Shown here: in pieces, positions 1-11,046 of the stretch
Layout of the letters: each line of letters opens with the position of its first letter
How positions within the stretch are numbered: the first letter of the stretch is position 1
Source of the DNA: Diabrotica undecimpunctata
Lineage: Eukaryota > Arthropoda > Insecta > Coleoptera > Chrysomelidae
DNA: 64,000 bases
NCBI RefSeq assembly: GCF_040954645.1
Contig: NC_092809.1
Coordinates: forward strand, 128,577,914 to 128,641,913
Direction: 5' to 3'
Notes under the pieces: model-generated
The model's database searches: none
Told to the model about the DNA's origin: nothing
What the model saw: the letters and a program-made list of their open reading frames with translations, nothing else
Made by a program: the position numbers and the translations under genes

Positions 1-322
1 ATGGGAATGCCGATTAACAACAACAGCATATACACTTTGTCAAATAAGGGTTTCTACTTTACTTTTTTTGTTTATAAAATCACCTTAAATCACACATCCT
101 AAACATTTCCATTAAAAGTAGCCATTTTACATCACAGTCATCTAGCAAATTTTTTTTTTTTCAATAAATATATAACATGTATTTCATAAATATGTCTCTA
201 AAATAAATATAAAGACCTTCTCTTTTTTCTCTCAATAACAACAACAATAAAGAGCTTCCAGACTGTGTCCTCAAGACACATCCCTAATATTTCGATGTTA
301 TATTTTCCGGTATATTAAGGAA
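1..322. other. AT-rich stretch, nothing recognised
   Basis: No coding match or repeat structure was recognised. The stretch leads into a transposase tail relic and may be the decayed upstream part of that element. Confidence 0.3.
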
Positions 323-496
323 AAAGTCTATGCTACAGATGTAAATTGACGCCAAGAATTGGAAGAAAGAATTCAACGTCAATTTAATGACATCATAGCT
401 GATCCCCTACCGCTTAGAAGGTTAATGGAATCTTTAGAAAAAAGAATAGACTTGTGTATTCGCGAAAACGGAGGGCATTTTGAACACTTACTGTAA
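323..496 (+). pseudogene. C-terminal relic of an IS630/mariner-type transposase
   Basis: One frame reads as the last ~57 residues of a transposase. It begins KVYATDVN, then a stop codon, then RQELEERIQRQF, and finishes GGHFEHLL before TAA. The ending 'GGHFEHLL' and the preceding 'RIDLCIRENGG' are characteristic of the large arthropod IS630/mariner-like family with a helix-turn-helix followed by a DDE domain. The DDE catalytic core should lie upstream but is not recognisable there, so this is a 3' fragment only. The internal TGA shows it is dead. The downstream AT-rich DNA to about 750 may be its 3' untranslated region. The family assignment rests on the motif, not on a search. Confidence 0.7.
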
Positions 497-1829
497 TTGA
501 ATTTTATTTTATGTTCTTAGTCATTAATTTAATTTTCTTCTTGTGAGTTTTGTTTAATTACTAACTATTTTATACCAGCATCAATTATTACTTCATAATT
601 TTCAAATCAAAATATTCCGAAAACGGTACACAGTATCGAGTTTTACCAAGAGTACCTTTTTCGTGTAAAATTCATTACAATGTTGCCAGTAGTTTCGGCA
701 AAATCGTAAAAAATGCGTAAATTTTTTTTCTTCAACGCCCTGTATCTTGCCCTGTATTTGTAATTTGTGGAATAAGCTTCCAGTAAAAAAACAAATTTCA
801 TTTTGTTAGAAAGCAACTTCTAAGAGATACATGAGAGTGACTCGTATAACATAGTAGCATGAATCAGACAATTATAACATTATTCAAACATGAGATTTCA
901 CTTGAATTGTCACTCTAGCTTGAATTTATTCTGGTCCATTCATAATTTCCGAAAAATGATCGCTAATCACAAACGATTCATCGCTCCATTATCTCACCTG
1001 CCGGAAATTTTTGAAATTCATTTGAACAAGAGATTTTTCAAGCTACCGCCATTAAAAGGTACCGCCATAAATCTTATTAATTAAAGAAATGATAATTCAA
1101 AACCATGCATCGTTTAGTCAGTGGCGTTTCGTAGGAAATTTTGTAAAGAAGTGAAAAAAGTAAAAATTGTTTAAAAAACTAAATATAAAAATTAACTTGT
1201 GGAGATTTTATGTAATTGAGTTATTCAAAAATGCGTATTATTAAAAATATTATAAGTACAACAAAGAAGGCCAACGCATAAGATTCACAAAAACGTGAAA
1301 AAAATGATTAATTGATAGCTTTGAAATTTTATCAATTTAAAGTATGATCTTTATTGGAAAATCAATAACTCAAAAAATAGAGGCAGAATCCTTAATGGCC
1401 AATTACTAACTTATAATTCTCTCCCCTAAGCGTCTCTTCTAACTATCGCTCTGTTCTTTATATGGATTCGCTCAATAAAATTGTCCTACACGAGAAACAA
1501 ATGAGCCTGTTCACAGTAACTTACTCTAATCCCGCTTCCATATAATATATTTCAGAGAACCTCAAACACGAACTTCCATTGATAATGTTTATTTATTAAT
1601 GTTTATATATATTTATTAGATAATGCTTCACGTTTTCGTCAATCATTTGTATATTATTGATAAATGAGTAAATTTGCCGAAAAGCGGAATTTTTAAAAAA
1701 TATCTACTTAGATAATGTAAGCATAAACATGGTTTGTTTTATTTGTCATATTTATTAAATTACAGTAATTCCCAGGATATCTTTATAGGGAGAAAAATTA
1801 AGATATAGACCAATTTCATCTGGGGCTTT
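497..1829. other. AT-rich stretch without recognised genes
   Basis: Short open frames here (for example at 890-1084) show no motif I recognise. Position 640-760 carries low-complexity T runs and a CCCTGTAT motif often seen near insect transposon ends. Nothing more can be supported. Confidence 0.3.
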
Positions 1830-1990
1830 ACACTTAACCCCTAAAAATCATAAGAACAAGCTGAATTTTGCATAAAACGTCAATTTTAGAACGCTAAAAA
1901 AGATGCAAAAAAGTTTACGACTTTTACCCCCAGGCTTTCCAACAAAACCCTCTACAGAGAGGGGGAAAACGGAAAAAAATCGATTTAACA
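1830..1990 (-). repeat. Dispersed ~150-bp repeat, copy 1
   Basis: Read on the minus strand, this block matches two others at 11395-11550 and 55330-55460. They share, in order, a GC-richer AAGCC(C/T)(G/C)GGG segment, a 'GTAAACTTTTTTGCA'-like segment, a 'CAAAATT' segment and 'CAGCTTGTT'. The match is diverged. No coding capacity or terminal repeats are visible, so the class is unknown. Confidence 0.55.
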
Positions 1991-2138
1991 GGTTCACTGT
2001 CCGGAACAGTGGGTTTTAGAGCGGAAATTGCTCATAAGTCCAGTTATGTTTTTGTAAAAATTGATATCTTCTGGCTATAAATAAATAAATAATGTTGTAA
2101 AATATATAAATATGTAATGAAAACATATTTGTTTTAAA

Positions 2139-2224
2139 GCATACCACATATGGACTGTGGACTCTATAGAACAAAAATGACCAAAAGCTGTCTCGTGAGT
2201 CCACAGACCATATGTGGTATGTGC
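2139..2224. repeat. Hairpin with 26-bp arms
   Basis: The arm at 2139-2164 is the reverse complement of 2197-2222, with one mismatch in the middle and a small difference at the outer tip. The loop is about 32 bases. It lies just upstream of the BEL element and could be a tiny MITE or a foldback scar. Function unknown. Confidence 0.75.
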
Positions 2225-2257
2225 GTACTTTCGTCATTTTATTCATTTTTTCTTTTT

Positions 2258-2262
2258 CCCTG
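2258..2262. repeat. Target-site duplication of the BEL element, left copy
   Basis: CCCTG immediately precedes the left LTR and recurs at 9046-9050 immediately after the right LTR. A 5-bp duplication fits BEL/Pao integrases. Confidence 0.85.
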
Positions 2263-2743
2263 TGTTACGTCCCTCCACATATTCTCAGTTTTTATTAATA
2301 ATTTTTATTATTTTATTTTTATATTTTAATTCTTTACTTAACGTGTGTGTATGTTTTGTCATCGTAAATTAATACGGACCTGTACAGCCCCCCCTAGTCT
2401 TAAGGGAGCAAGCTACGGGCGACACGCATATTTTTCAATCTTAGTTTAGAGAGAGTCCTGTATAAATCGGCGCGTTAAACACTCCAGTATTTGTGTAAAT
2501 AGTACCCTGACCACGTGACATTGTGAGAAGATTTTGTTCCCGAATCGCCCAGTGCACTGAGGAAGAAGAAGAAGTATACATCAACATCACAGCATCACAG
2601 GTACCGTAATTTGATTGCATACACACATAGTATTTATATTAATTGATAAATTTACATATAACTTATTTTCATATTAAAACTAAACCAGCACCTATATAAA
2701 TAAACAATTATGAGTGAGTGTCTCTTATAGAACTTAATATTCA
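2263..2743 (+). repeat. BEL/Pao 5' long terminal repeat
   Basis: This 481-bp LTR begins TGTTACG and ends ATTCA. It is identical to the 3' LTR over about 470 bp. The only differences are a 3-bp indel and a one-base change in the last ~15 bases before the end. It contains a CT/AG-rich GAAGAAGAAGAAG run and a stretch of C residues. It should carry promoter and polyadenylation signals, but no single TATA box stands out as decisive. Confidence 0.92.
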
Positions 2744-2749
2744 TTCATT

Positions 2750-2767
2750 TGGTCCTTCTATCCGCAT
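2750..2767 (+). promoter_or_regulatory. Candidate primer-binding site of the BEL element
   Basis: TGGTCCTTCTATCC starts six bases after the LTR end. The leading TGG complements a tRNA CCA tail. I did not identify the matching tRNA, so this is positional evidence only. Confidence 0.5.
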
Positions 2768-3379
2768 TAAAATTAGTTTAAAGTAATTTATTCAATTAAA
2801 AACGTGATCAAATTATATAAATTTTTAAATATTTGGGCAAAAGTTTCTTATCAAAGGTCGTTTAAAATCATTGAAAAAATTCCACAGCGGTACACATCTG
2901 GCAACGAATGCGATAATCCCAATCGAGGTCTCTACCTGAGCCATTGTTAAATCGAAGTCCAGCCGTTGAAACTTTCCAAAAACACGTACAATTTCTGTGG
3001 GTAGTACAATTTAGAATTCTTTAAATACAAGGGGTTTATATGATTATATATTTATTTTATATAACTTGGGAAATTAAAAAAAACGCAATATTAATTGAAC
3101 ACTACTGGTTTTAAAAATGTTTTATGCGTATATTTCTAGTTACAATTAAATAAATATATATTGATTTTGTTTAAATAATACTTGGAGTGTTGTTTTTTTT
3201 TGTTTGCTCGATTATACATACTCATATATAATAAATATTTATTCTTACTGATACTTATTGAGTTTCATAACTTTAAAAGTATTACATATATTACATATAC
3301 GACTACATATTAAATTTATTGAGATCATTCTTTAAAGGTTCTTTGTGTTACATAAATTTCTTTTTCTATATCTACAATA
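2768..3379 (+). other. BEL 5' untranslated leader
   Basis: About 610 bp of AT-rich DNA lies between the primer-binding-site candidate and the gag-pol ATG. It has no open frame of note and presumably carries packaging and translation signals that I cannot identify. Confidence 0.6.
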
Positions 3380-6300
3380 ATGTCTTCTAGAAGTTCAAAT
3401 AGAATTGTTCGTTTGCGTGCATTGAGAAACGTTGACATTTGTAAGATTAAACAAATGGAAAAGCTAGCAGACGAAGTGTTGGTTGATGCTTCATTAATTC
3501 CAGGGTTTCTCTTTGCTGCAAAAGATTATGAAGCTATCAATACTAGCTTCAATAATCAGCATACTGAATTAATTAATTTAATTGCTGTCGAGGAAGACGC
3601 AAATTTGGATACGGAAGAAATAATTAGGTTTGAATTTGCCAATAGTATTAATAAAATAGCTTCTCTTTATTTTAAACATAATTCTTTATTAAATAATACA
3701 ACTAGTGGAACTCAAAATGTGTCCGCTGATCCACAAATCAAATCAAAAACTAACGTAAATCTTCCTAAACTAAATTTAAGTATATTTGCGGGCGAGATTA
3801 CAGATTTCCCCACTTTTATAGACTTATATAATGCTCTTGTACATAATAATTCTGATCTTTCTAATATAGAAAAGTTTAGTTATCTTCTGCAATCACTTAA
3901 GGGAGTACCTTACAATTTAATTAAAAGCATTAAGCTGCAAGATTCGAATTATATAATTGCTTACAACACCTTAATTGATCGCTATGAAGGTAAACGAGAC
4001 TTATCTAGAGCATTATGGAAAAATATTCAAAATGCTAGTGTGGTTAAAACTGATGATCCTGTTTCACTTAGAAAATTATTAGATATTTTCAATGAAAACT
4101 TAGCCTCTTTAGAAAAATTACTTTTTTCTCCCGCTCAATGGGACTTTATTCTAATGAATTTACTGATGGACAAATTGGATGTAGAAACAGTTAGGGCTTT
4201 CGAATTACACTTTGCTTCAAAAAATGTACCTTCCTATGAGGAAGTTTATAAGTTCGCATTGCAGCGTTGCACTTCATTGGAGTCATATAAAAGACAAGTC
4301 AGCAAAAATGTTAAATCTACTAATTCCGATACTTCTAATAACGTAAGGTATTCATCTCGTCAAACTTCTACATTTTTGACCAGTTCTGTCAAAAATAAGT
4401 GTCTATTTTGTGGTTCGGATCATGCTTTATTTAAATGCAATCAATTTCTTGCTGAATCACCTCAAAAACGTTTTGACTTTGCTAAACAGAATAAATGTTG
4501 TATAAACTGCTTGTCTAAAACTCATGTTACGATCAAATGCCTTTCATCCAAAAGATGTACACATTGTAATAAAAAACATCATACTGCTCTTCACTTTGAT
4601 AATCTCAATGCAAATGACTCTTCTTCTTCTTCTTCTCACAACGAGGTTGCTAGTTCATCTAACGATCCTATGCCTTCTGTTTCCGCCTTATCAAATACTT
4701 TGACAAATAATGTCTTGCTAGCTACAGCTACAATCTATGTTCTCGATCGTTTTGGTAAAGCCTTGGAAGTTAGAGCCTTATTAGACAGTGCGTCTCAAGC
4801 TAACTTCATTAGTAAAGAATGTGCAGACAAATTAAGTCTCCCTAAATTCAATGCGGCTTTATCGATACAAGGTCTTGATAGAATGTGCACCCCAGCCAAA
4901 TCAGGCGTAAAATTGAACATTTCTTCGTCTTATGACATAAACTTTCATTGCGAGATAGATGCAATAATTCTTCCTCAAATCTGTCAAAATATGCCAACTG
5001 TTCCAATTTCTTTAGACAACTTGCCTTATCTTCAACATTTAAGGTTGGCTGATAAAATGGCAAATATTCCAGGTAAAGTTGATGTTCTATTAGGAGCAAA
5101 TATCTTTCCTTACATCTTAACAGGAGGAATTATTAAAACCCGTAATGATCAGCTTTCAGCTCTTGAAACAAGTTTCGGTTATGTTTTGATGGGAAATATT
5201 CCACCTACAAATATAACAAATATTCATTCCTTTTTCACGTCATTTTCTGCTAATGATTCTGAGCAATTAGATGCGACATTAAAACAATTCTGGGCCATTG
5301 AGGAAGTACCAGAAGTTAAATCTTATTCTCCGGAAGACTCATTCTGTGAGAAGCTGTATACTCAAACCACTTATAGAAATTCTGAGGGGAGATTTGTATT
5401 AAAGCTGCCTTTCAAAAACGAAATACCTTCTTTTGGCGACACAAAACGTTTAGCCTTACAAAGATTTAGTTCTTTAGAGCGCAGATTTGCCAAAAATGAA
5501 TCACTTAAGATTCAATATTCAAGCTTTATCAAAAGTTTCATAGATAATCATTATTTAAATCCTATTCAGCCAAGTACGGCAATAAATAATGCTTATTATC
5601 TACCACACCATTGTATTTACAAGGAGTCCAGTACTACTCCATTGCGCGTTGTGTTTGATGCTTCTGCACACGCCCCTAACTTTCCGTCTTTAAACGATAC
5701 GTTATATTCAGGTCCAAAATTACAAAATGATCTTGTAAATTTATTGCTTAAATTCAGGTTTCATAAATACGTCTTTACTGCAGATATTAAATCCATGTTT
5801 ACTCAGATTCTTATCGCTCCTGAGCAACAAAGATTTCAAAGAATACTTTGGCGTTTTTCGGAACAGGAATCTATTGCTGAATACGAACTTACTCGGGTTA
5901 CTTTCGGTGTGTCTAGCTCACCATATCTTGCAATTCGTACTCTACAGCAGCTAGCACTCGATGAACCGGACTTACCTGTAGCCTCATCTATACTCCTAAA
6001 AGATACTTACGTAGACGATGTGGTGACAGGAAAGGATTCTTTAGAAAATAGTGTTCTTGCTATAAAAGAATTAATATCTTTATTGAAACGTGGTGGATTT
6101 GAGTTACGAAAATGGGCAAGTAATGCCCCTCAGTTATTCTCTCTCGCTAATATTCCTTTGGATCATATTCTGCAACAGTCTTTTTCATTTGACTTAGATC
6201 AATCTTCGTTGAAGGTATTACGACTTGGATGGAATCCATCATCTGATGATTTCTTTTACAAAATTTTACCTCTTCAAGCTTCCTGTACAAAGCGAAATCT

Positions 6301-8530
6301 CTTATCCCAAATAGCTCGCATATTCGATCCTTACGGTATTCTTAATCCTGTCACTTTGATAGTGAAGACTATTATTCAGCGTCTTTGGCTACTTAATTTA
6401 GATTGGGATGCAACTCCACCTTTGGAAATTACTTCAAGGTGGGAACAATTTAAAATTGAACTGCCTATACTATCTAAGTTTACTATACCTCGTCATATTT
6501 CTTTAAATGCAATTATTTCCTGTGAGCTTCATGGCTTTTGCGACGCTTCTTTACGTGGATTTTCTGCTGTTACATACCTTCGTGTGTGTTATGATACAGG
6601 AGTCATCAAAACTTATTTTCTTTTAGCTCGAACAAAGGTATCTCCTACCAGGGTACAAACTATTCCTCGTCTCGAGCTCAATGCAGCAGTAATTCTTAGT
6701 AAATTATTATCTTATATACTGCAGACTCTCACTATACAGTTTAGTAGAATTTACGCATGGTCAGATTCGACTGTTGTTCTTCATTGGATTAATTCACAGC
6801 CATATAAATGGAAAACCTTCGTCAGTAACAGAATTTCTTATATTCAAGACAGGATAGCTTCAAAGCACTGGCGATATATTCCTTCTTCATTAAATAGTGC
6901 GGATCACGGATCCCGTGGACTTTTCCCTGAGGATTTCTTAAATACTCCTGCTTGGTGGGTGGGTCCGGAGTTTCTTCGCACTACTGAAGATAACTGGTCA
7001 TTCTCTTTGACCGATTCTATCGAACATAACTTAGAATTGAAACAGAAAAGTTGTCTTTTGTCTTTTCCCTCTGATGAATTTGTCGATAATCTCTGTAATC
7101 GATTTTCTTCCTTTTCAAAATTAAAACGTATCTTTTCCTATGTTCTTAGATTTGTTGGTAACCTAAAATCAGTCAATCAACGAACAGTTGGAAAGCTTTC
7201 TATTCAGGAACAAAGTAACGCCACTAATCAACTAATTAGATTAGTGCAACAAAGATATTTGAAGGAGGAAATAGAACAGGTTAAAGGTAATTCTATAAAA
7301 TTCAAATATTTGAAAAAATTAAATCCCTTCTTTGATTCACATGATCTCCTAAGAGTGGGCGGAAGACTTAGCCAGTCAGAATTAGCGTATGACAAGCGCT
7401 TTCCTCTTCTTTTACCTTCCAAAGGTAATTTTATTAAATTACTTATTTCGGAAATCCATATTGTACATCTACATGCAGGCATTCAAGGTACGCACTTCGC
7501 CTTGTCACAAAACTTTTGGATAATTTCATCCAAACGTGTTATTCGTAGTGTTCTTTCAAAATGTCTTTCCTGTTGGAGACTAAAACCTCAAAATTATCAG
7601 CCACCTATGGGGGCTCTTCCCGACCTACGGATATCCAAGGCCAAACCATTTTCTTGCGTTGGCGTCGACTTTGGCGGTCCTTTTCTGATACGAGCCAATA
7701 AGCTTAAAAATGCTAAACGAACGAAAGCCTATATTTGCCTATTTGTATGCTTTGCCACTAAGGCTTTGCACTTAGAATTGGTATCTGAACTTAGTACCGA
7801 GGCATTTTTAGCCTCATTCAGACGTTTTATAGCACGTCGAGGACGTTGCTCTGTTGTCTATTCTGATTGCGGAACAAATTTTGTAGGAGCAAAATCCTAT
7901 CTAGAAGACATTAAGTCACATTTTAATAAAAACGACGTCATTACATGGCATTTAAATCCTCCGGCAGCTTCTCATTTTGGTGGATTGTTTGAAGCGGGTA
8001 TAAAATGCGTAAAAACACATGTGTCTAGAGTCATAGGCGAACAGGTTTTAACCGATGAAGAATTCAATACATTACTCATACAAATAGAGGCTGTCTTAAA
8101 TAGTCGTCCCTTATGTCCTGTCAGTAATGATCCAAATGATTTTTCAGTGTTAACACCTGGTCATTTTCTTACACTAGAGCCTTTAAAGATAATTCCCGAT
8201 CGGGATTACAGTGATGTTAATTTAAATAGACTAAGTCGTTGGCAATTGCTGCAACGATTACATGCAGACTTTTGGCAAAGATGGAGCAGAGAATATTTAC
8301 ATACTCTTCATCAACGCTCGAAGTGGCATAAAAATGAGGGTAATCCTAATATAGGTACACTCGTACTAATACGTAATGAGACCAAGCCTCCCTTACAATG
8401 GCAAATGGGTCGAATTAAAACTTTAATTTTTGGTCAAGATGATATTGCTCGCGTAGCTATCGTACAAACCGCGAAAGGTGAACTTAGGCGACCTTTGGTT
8501 AAGCTATGCCCTTTGCCTTATATTGACTAA
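3380..8530 (+). CDS. BEL/Pao Gag-Pol polyprotein, intact
   Basis: A single 1716-codon frame starting at ATG 3380 and ending at TAA. Domain order is that of BEL/Pao. First comes a Gag region with a DUF1759-like segment (about residues 125-290), then CCHC-type zinc knuckles starting at C341 (CLFCGSDHALFKC, then more Cys/His pairs). Next is an aspartic protease with LLDSAS (D469). The reverse transcriptase has RVVFDAS, FTADIKSMF and the YVDD box at 877-880. RNase H has CDAS (D1055) and WSDST. The integrase has an HHCC-type zinc region (HLHAGIQGT ... CLSC), then catalytic D1430 (GVDFGGP), D1496 (SDCGTNF) and E1538 (FEAGIK), and a C-terminal WQLLQRLHADFW segment. No stop or frameshift is present and every catalytic residue looked for is present. 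The protease triad reads DSA rather than the commoner DSG/DTG, a variant that I recall from this group. Confidence 0.95.
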   Translation: MSSRSSNRIVRLRALRNVDICKIKQMEKLADEVLVDASLIPGFLFAAKDYEAINTSFNNQHTELINLIAVEEDANLDTEEIIRFEFANSINKIASLYFKHNSLLNNTTSGTQNVSADPQIKSKTNVNLPKLNLSIFAGEITDFPTFIDLYNALVHNNSDLSNIEKFSYLLQSLKGVPYNLIKSIKLQDSNYIIAYNTLIDRYEGKRDLSRALWKNIQNASVVKTDDPVSLRKLLDIFNENLASLEKLLFSPAQWDFILMNLLMDKLDVETVRAFELHFASKNVPSYEEVYKFALQRCTSLESYKRQVSKNVKSTNSDTSNNVRYSSRQTSTFLTSSVKNKCLFCGSDHALFKCNQFLAESPQKRFDFAKQNKCCINCLSKTHVTIKCLSSKRCTHCNKKHHTALHFDNLNANDSSSSSSHNEVASSSNDPMPSVSALSNTLTNNVLLATATIYVLDRFGKALEVRALLDSASQANFISKECADKLSLPKFNAALSIQGLDRMCTPAKSGVKLNISSSYDINFHCEIDAIILPQICQNMPTVPISLDNLPYLQHLRLADKMANIPGKVDVLLGANIFPYILTGGIIKTRNDQLSALETSFGYVLMGNIPPTNITNIHSFFTSFSANDSEQLDATLKQFWAIEEVPEVKSYSPEDSFCEKLYTQTTYRNSEGRFVLKLPFKNEIPSFGDTKRLALQRFSSLERRFAKNESLKIQYSSFIKSFIDNHYLNPIQPSTAINNAYYLPHHCIYKESSTTPLRVVFDASAHAPNFPSLNDTLYSGPKLQNDLVNLLLKFRFHKYVFTADIKSMFTQILIAPEQQRFQRILWRFSEQESIAEYELTRVTFGVSSSPYLAIRTLQQLALDEPDLPVASSILLKDTYVDDVVTGKDSLENSVLAIKELISLLKRGGFELRKWASNAPQLFSLANIPLDHILQQSFSFDLDQSSLKVLRLGWNPSSDDFFYKILPLQASCTKRNLLSQIARIFDPYGILNPVTLIVKTIIQRLWLLNLDWDATPPLEITSRWEQFKIELPILSKFTIPRHISLNAIISCELHGFCDASLRGFSAVTYLRVCYDTGVIKTYFLLARTKVSPTRVQTIPRLELNAAVILSKLLSYILQTLTIQFSRIYAWSDSTVVLHWINSQPYKWKTFVSNRISYIQDRIASKHWRYIPSSLNSADHGSRGLFPEDFLNTPAWWVGPEFLRTTEDNWSFSLTDSIEHNLELKQKSCLLSFPSDEFVDNLCNRFSSFSKLKRIFSYVLRFVGNLKSVNQRTVGKLSIQEQSNATNQLIRLVQQRYLKEEIEQVKGNSIKFKYLKKLNPFFDSHDLLRVGGRLSQSELAYDKRFPLLLPSKGNFIKLLISEIHIVHLHAGIQGTHFALSQNFWIISSKRVIRSVLSKCLSCWRLKPQNYQPPMGALPDLRISKAKPFSCVGVDFGGPFLIRANKLKNAKRTKAYICLFVCFATKALHLELVSELSTEAFLASFRRFIARRGRCSVVYSDCGTNFVGAKSYLEDIKSHFNKNDVITWHLNPPAASHFGGLFEAGIKCVKTHVSRVIGEQVLTDEEFNTLLIQIEAVLNSRPLCPVSNDPNDFSVLTPGHFLTLEPLKIIPDRDYSDVNLNRLSRWQLLQRLHADFWQRWSREYLHTLHQRSKWHKNEGNPNIGTLVLIRNETKPPLQWQMGRIKTLIFGQDDIARVAIVQTAKGELRRPLVKLCPLPYID

Positions 8531-8549
8531 AAATGCAAATATGCATTTT

Positions 8550-8561
8550 GGTGGGTGGGAA
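8550..8561 (+). promoter_or_regulatory. Polypurine tract of the BEL element
   Basis: GGTGGGTGGGAA abuts the 3' LTR. This is the expected place and composition for the plus-strand primer of reverse transcription, although it contains T residues. Confidence 0.6.
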
Positions 8562-9045
8562 TGTTACGTCCCTCCACATATTCTCAGTTTTTATTAATAA
8601 TTTTTATTATTTTATTTTTATATTTTAATTCTTTACTTAACGTGTGTGTATGTTTTGTCATCGTAAATTAATACGGACCTGTACAGCCCCCCCTAGTCTT
8701 AAGGGAGCAAGCTACGGGCGACACGCATATTTTTCAATCTTAGTTTAGAGAGAGTCCTGTATAAATCGGCGCGTTAAACACTCCAGTATTTGTGTAAATA
8801 GTACCCTGACCACGTGACATTGTGAGAAGATTTTGTTCCCGAATCGCCCAGTGCACTGAGGAAGAAGAAGAAGTATACATCAACATCACAGCATCACAGG
8901 TACCGTAATTTGATTGCATACACACATAGTATTTATATTAATTGATAAATTTACATATAACTTATTTTCATATTAAAACTAAACCAGCACCTATATAAAT
9001 AAACAATTATGAGTGAGTGTCTCTTATAGAACTTAGCTACATTCA
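8562..9045 (+). repeat. BEL/Pao 3' long terminal repeat
   Basis: This 484-bp LTR matches the 5' copy base for base except near its 3' tip, where it has three extra bases (GCT) and one substitution. The short frame that appears on the minus strand of both LTRs is a by-product of their duplication and is not called a gene. Confidence 0.92.
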
Positions 9046-9050
9046 CCCTG
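9046..9050. repeat. Target-site duplication of the BEL element, right copy
   Basis: CCCTG directly follows the terminal CA of the 3' LTR and matches 2258-2262. Confidence 0.85.
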
Positions 9051-9245
9051 TATCAAATATGAAATGGCATAGACAACTCATCAATTACGATAAACTTAGG
9101 TCTTCTTTATGCTCTAAGACAACAAAATACGTGAAATTAGCTACTTGATTGACAAATGACGTTTATGACATTAGTCGAAAATCAAAACAAAACAGACGTG
9201 TTTGTATTTTTCGTGGTTTTTGTAAATTAAAATTATTGCGGCAAT

Positions 9246-10809
9246 ATGAGTAAGACACGAGGCTATACGGAAGAAGAGTTGCGGAGAATGTTAGAAGAGA
9301 GTGATAACGGACAATGTCAGTCAAATTCGTCGGATGAAGAAAATGTAACCGACGACCGTAGTAATTTTGACGATGATGACAGTGTAGCAGATCCCGATTT
9401 TATTCATGACAATTTGTCACCTGACCCTTCAAGTCTTCGAGATAATCAGGTAATGAATGAAATCATGAACGTTCGGCATGCGATTGAACAAAGTATGGAT
9501 GATTCCGATTCTGACGACAACAGATATATTGAAGTAAATACAGATCTAAGAACTGGCATGATACCAACTTAAGAGCGTGAAATGAAAGAACATGATAAGA
9601 ACTATGGATGAAATTACGACATTCTGCCGTTAGATCGTGAAATTTTTAGTAACTCAGAAAATCATAGACATACTGAAAACATTCCAGAAAATGCAGATGT
9701 GTTTGCAATATTTCGTCTTTTAGTGGATAATGATTTCTTTGAGTTGGTGATAGAAAAAACCAACCTATACATTAAACAACTTATTGCAAATAATTCTTGA
9801 GGTCGTTTGAGTCTCTGGAAACCGGTAAACAAGGAAAAAATGGAAAAGTTTTTGGGCATTTACTTGCTGACTGGTATAATCAGATTCCCTACATTAGAAT
9901 GATACTGGAAAAAAGATCCGATTTTTTATCATCCTTTGTTGCACCAGATATAACTGTCCTACAATCGCTTCGTGACAATTTTACGCTGCTGGCATATTGT
10001 TGGCAATACAATTGAAAGAGATACCAATAATCGCTTGTACAAAATCTAACCAGTTATAATCCAAACAAAATTCTCAAGTATGGACTAAAGACTTACAAAA
10101 CCACAACTGATTTATGGATATGTTTGGACATATAAAGTTTATTCTGGCCAATATTAGCAAATCTCCAATCTTGATAAAGCTGGAAGCGTAATTGTCGAGC
10201 TTTGTGAAGAACTTTTAGACTGAATACTTGCTTCAACGCAAAACTGATCTTTGTGGGACATTGAGAAAAAATCGTAAAAACTTACCTTTATTGGTCAAAA
10301 ACAAGAAACTAAAGAAAGGGTAGCAAATTGCTGCACAAAAAATAACGTGATTATCCTAAAATAAAAGGACAAGAGAGACGTCGTTGGGATATCTACTTGT
10401 CACGCAGATGAACAATCGATGTCCGCGTCCAAAGCCGAATATGATATTGGAATACAATCATCGAAAGTGGGTATCATAAATACAGTTTATTTGTTCAATA
10501 AATTGAAAAAGCAAAATAAATGTACAATATTGCAGCCCCAATTGAGTATTGTGAAAAATCTTTTCGGTATAAACGTTGTCCAGATACCTGCCATACCTAC
10601 GCCATCCACGTCACAAGTACAACATTCTCTTAAACCTCTGGATAGAAAAGATGGAAAAATTACTATAAAGGTGTGCTGAATGCTATAATGAATTTCGTCA
10701 AAAAGGAGAAACAGCAGCAGCTGCCACTAATAAAACCAAAAGAGTTTCACAAATATGCAACATCTGTACCAAACCGTATTGTCTACAATGTTTCCAAAAA
10801 GTACATTGA
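9246..10809 (+). pseudogene. Decayed piggyBac-like transposase
   Basis: The first open piece (9246-9572, true ATG) is an acidic, serine-rich N-terminus (DSDDN, DEENVTDD, DDDDSVADPDF) typical of piggyBac proteins. After a stop, other frames continue with FFELVIEKTNLY and LETGKQGKNGKVFGHLL, the usual start of the DDE_Tnp_1_7 core. The catalytic middle (about 10015-10400) is too degraded for the aspartates to be located. The end is clear: CAECYNEF, then ICNICTKPYCLQCFQKVH and TGA at 10807. This is the cysteine-rich C-terminal finger that binds the transposon ends. Several stops and frameshifts make it non-functional. I did not find convincing terminal repeats or TTAA flanks. Confidence 0.8.
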
Positions 10810-11046
10810 ACATGTAACTTTTTTTCGATACTTTTTCTTTTTCAATAAATATTTACTTTTCATTATATTGGATATTATTTTATCTTGCATATCCATTATT
10901 TAGTTCGCTAAAAGTGAAAACGCAAAAAATATAGGTGTTTAGTTTCGATATCACATTTTATCACAATTATGATAAAATTACACACTTTTTCTCTTTGTCC
11001 CAACACTATAATATATGGGATATTTTTATTTCAAAATTTTTAGTAA
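10810..11046. other. AT-rich DNA after the piggyBac relic
   Basis: Probably contains the 3' end of the piggyBac element. No terminal repeat was identified. Confidence 0.3.

Larger units (their letters stand above)
2263..9045 (+). mobile_element. Complete BEL/Pao LTR retrotransposon
   Basis: A 6783-bp element with a TG...CA LTR at each end (2263-2743, 8562-9045), a primer-binding-site candidate after the 5' LTR, one uninterrupted gag-pol frame, a purine-rich tract before the 3' LTR, and CCCTG target duplications on both sides. LTRs are copied from one template at insertion, so their near identity implies a recent event. The full-length frame suggests it could be autonomous. Whether it is expressed cannot be told from sequence. 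Confidence 0.95.

Noticed and set aside
2441..2626. 61-codon minus-strand frame, repeated at 8740-8925
   Set aside because: It lies wholly inside both BEL LTRs. Its repetition comes from LTR duplication and it has no recognisable domain.
7228..7482. Minus-strand frames within gag-pol (also 4848-5099)
   Set aside because: Shadow frames of the well-supported plus-strand BEL polyprotein.
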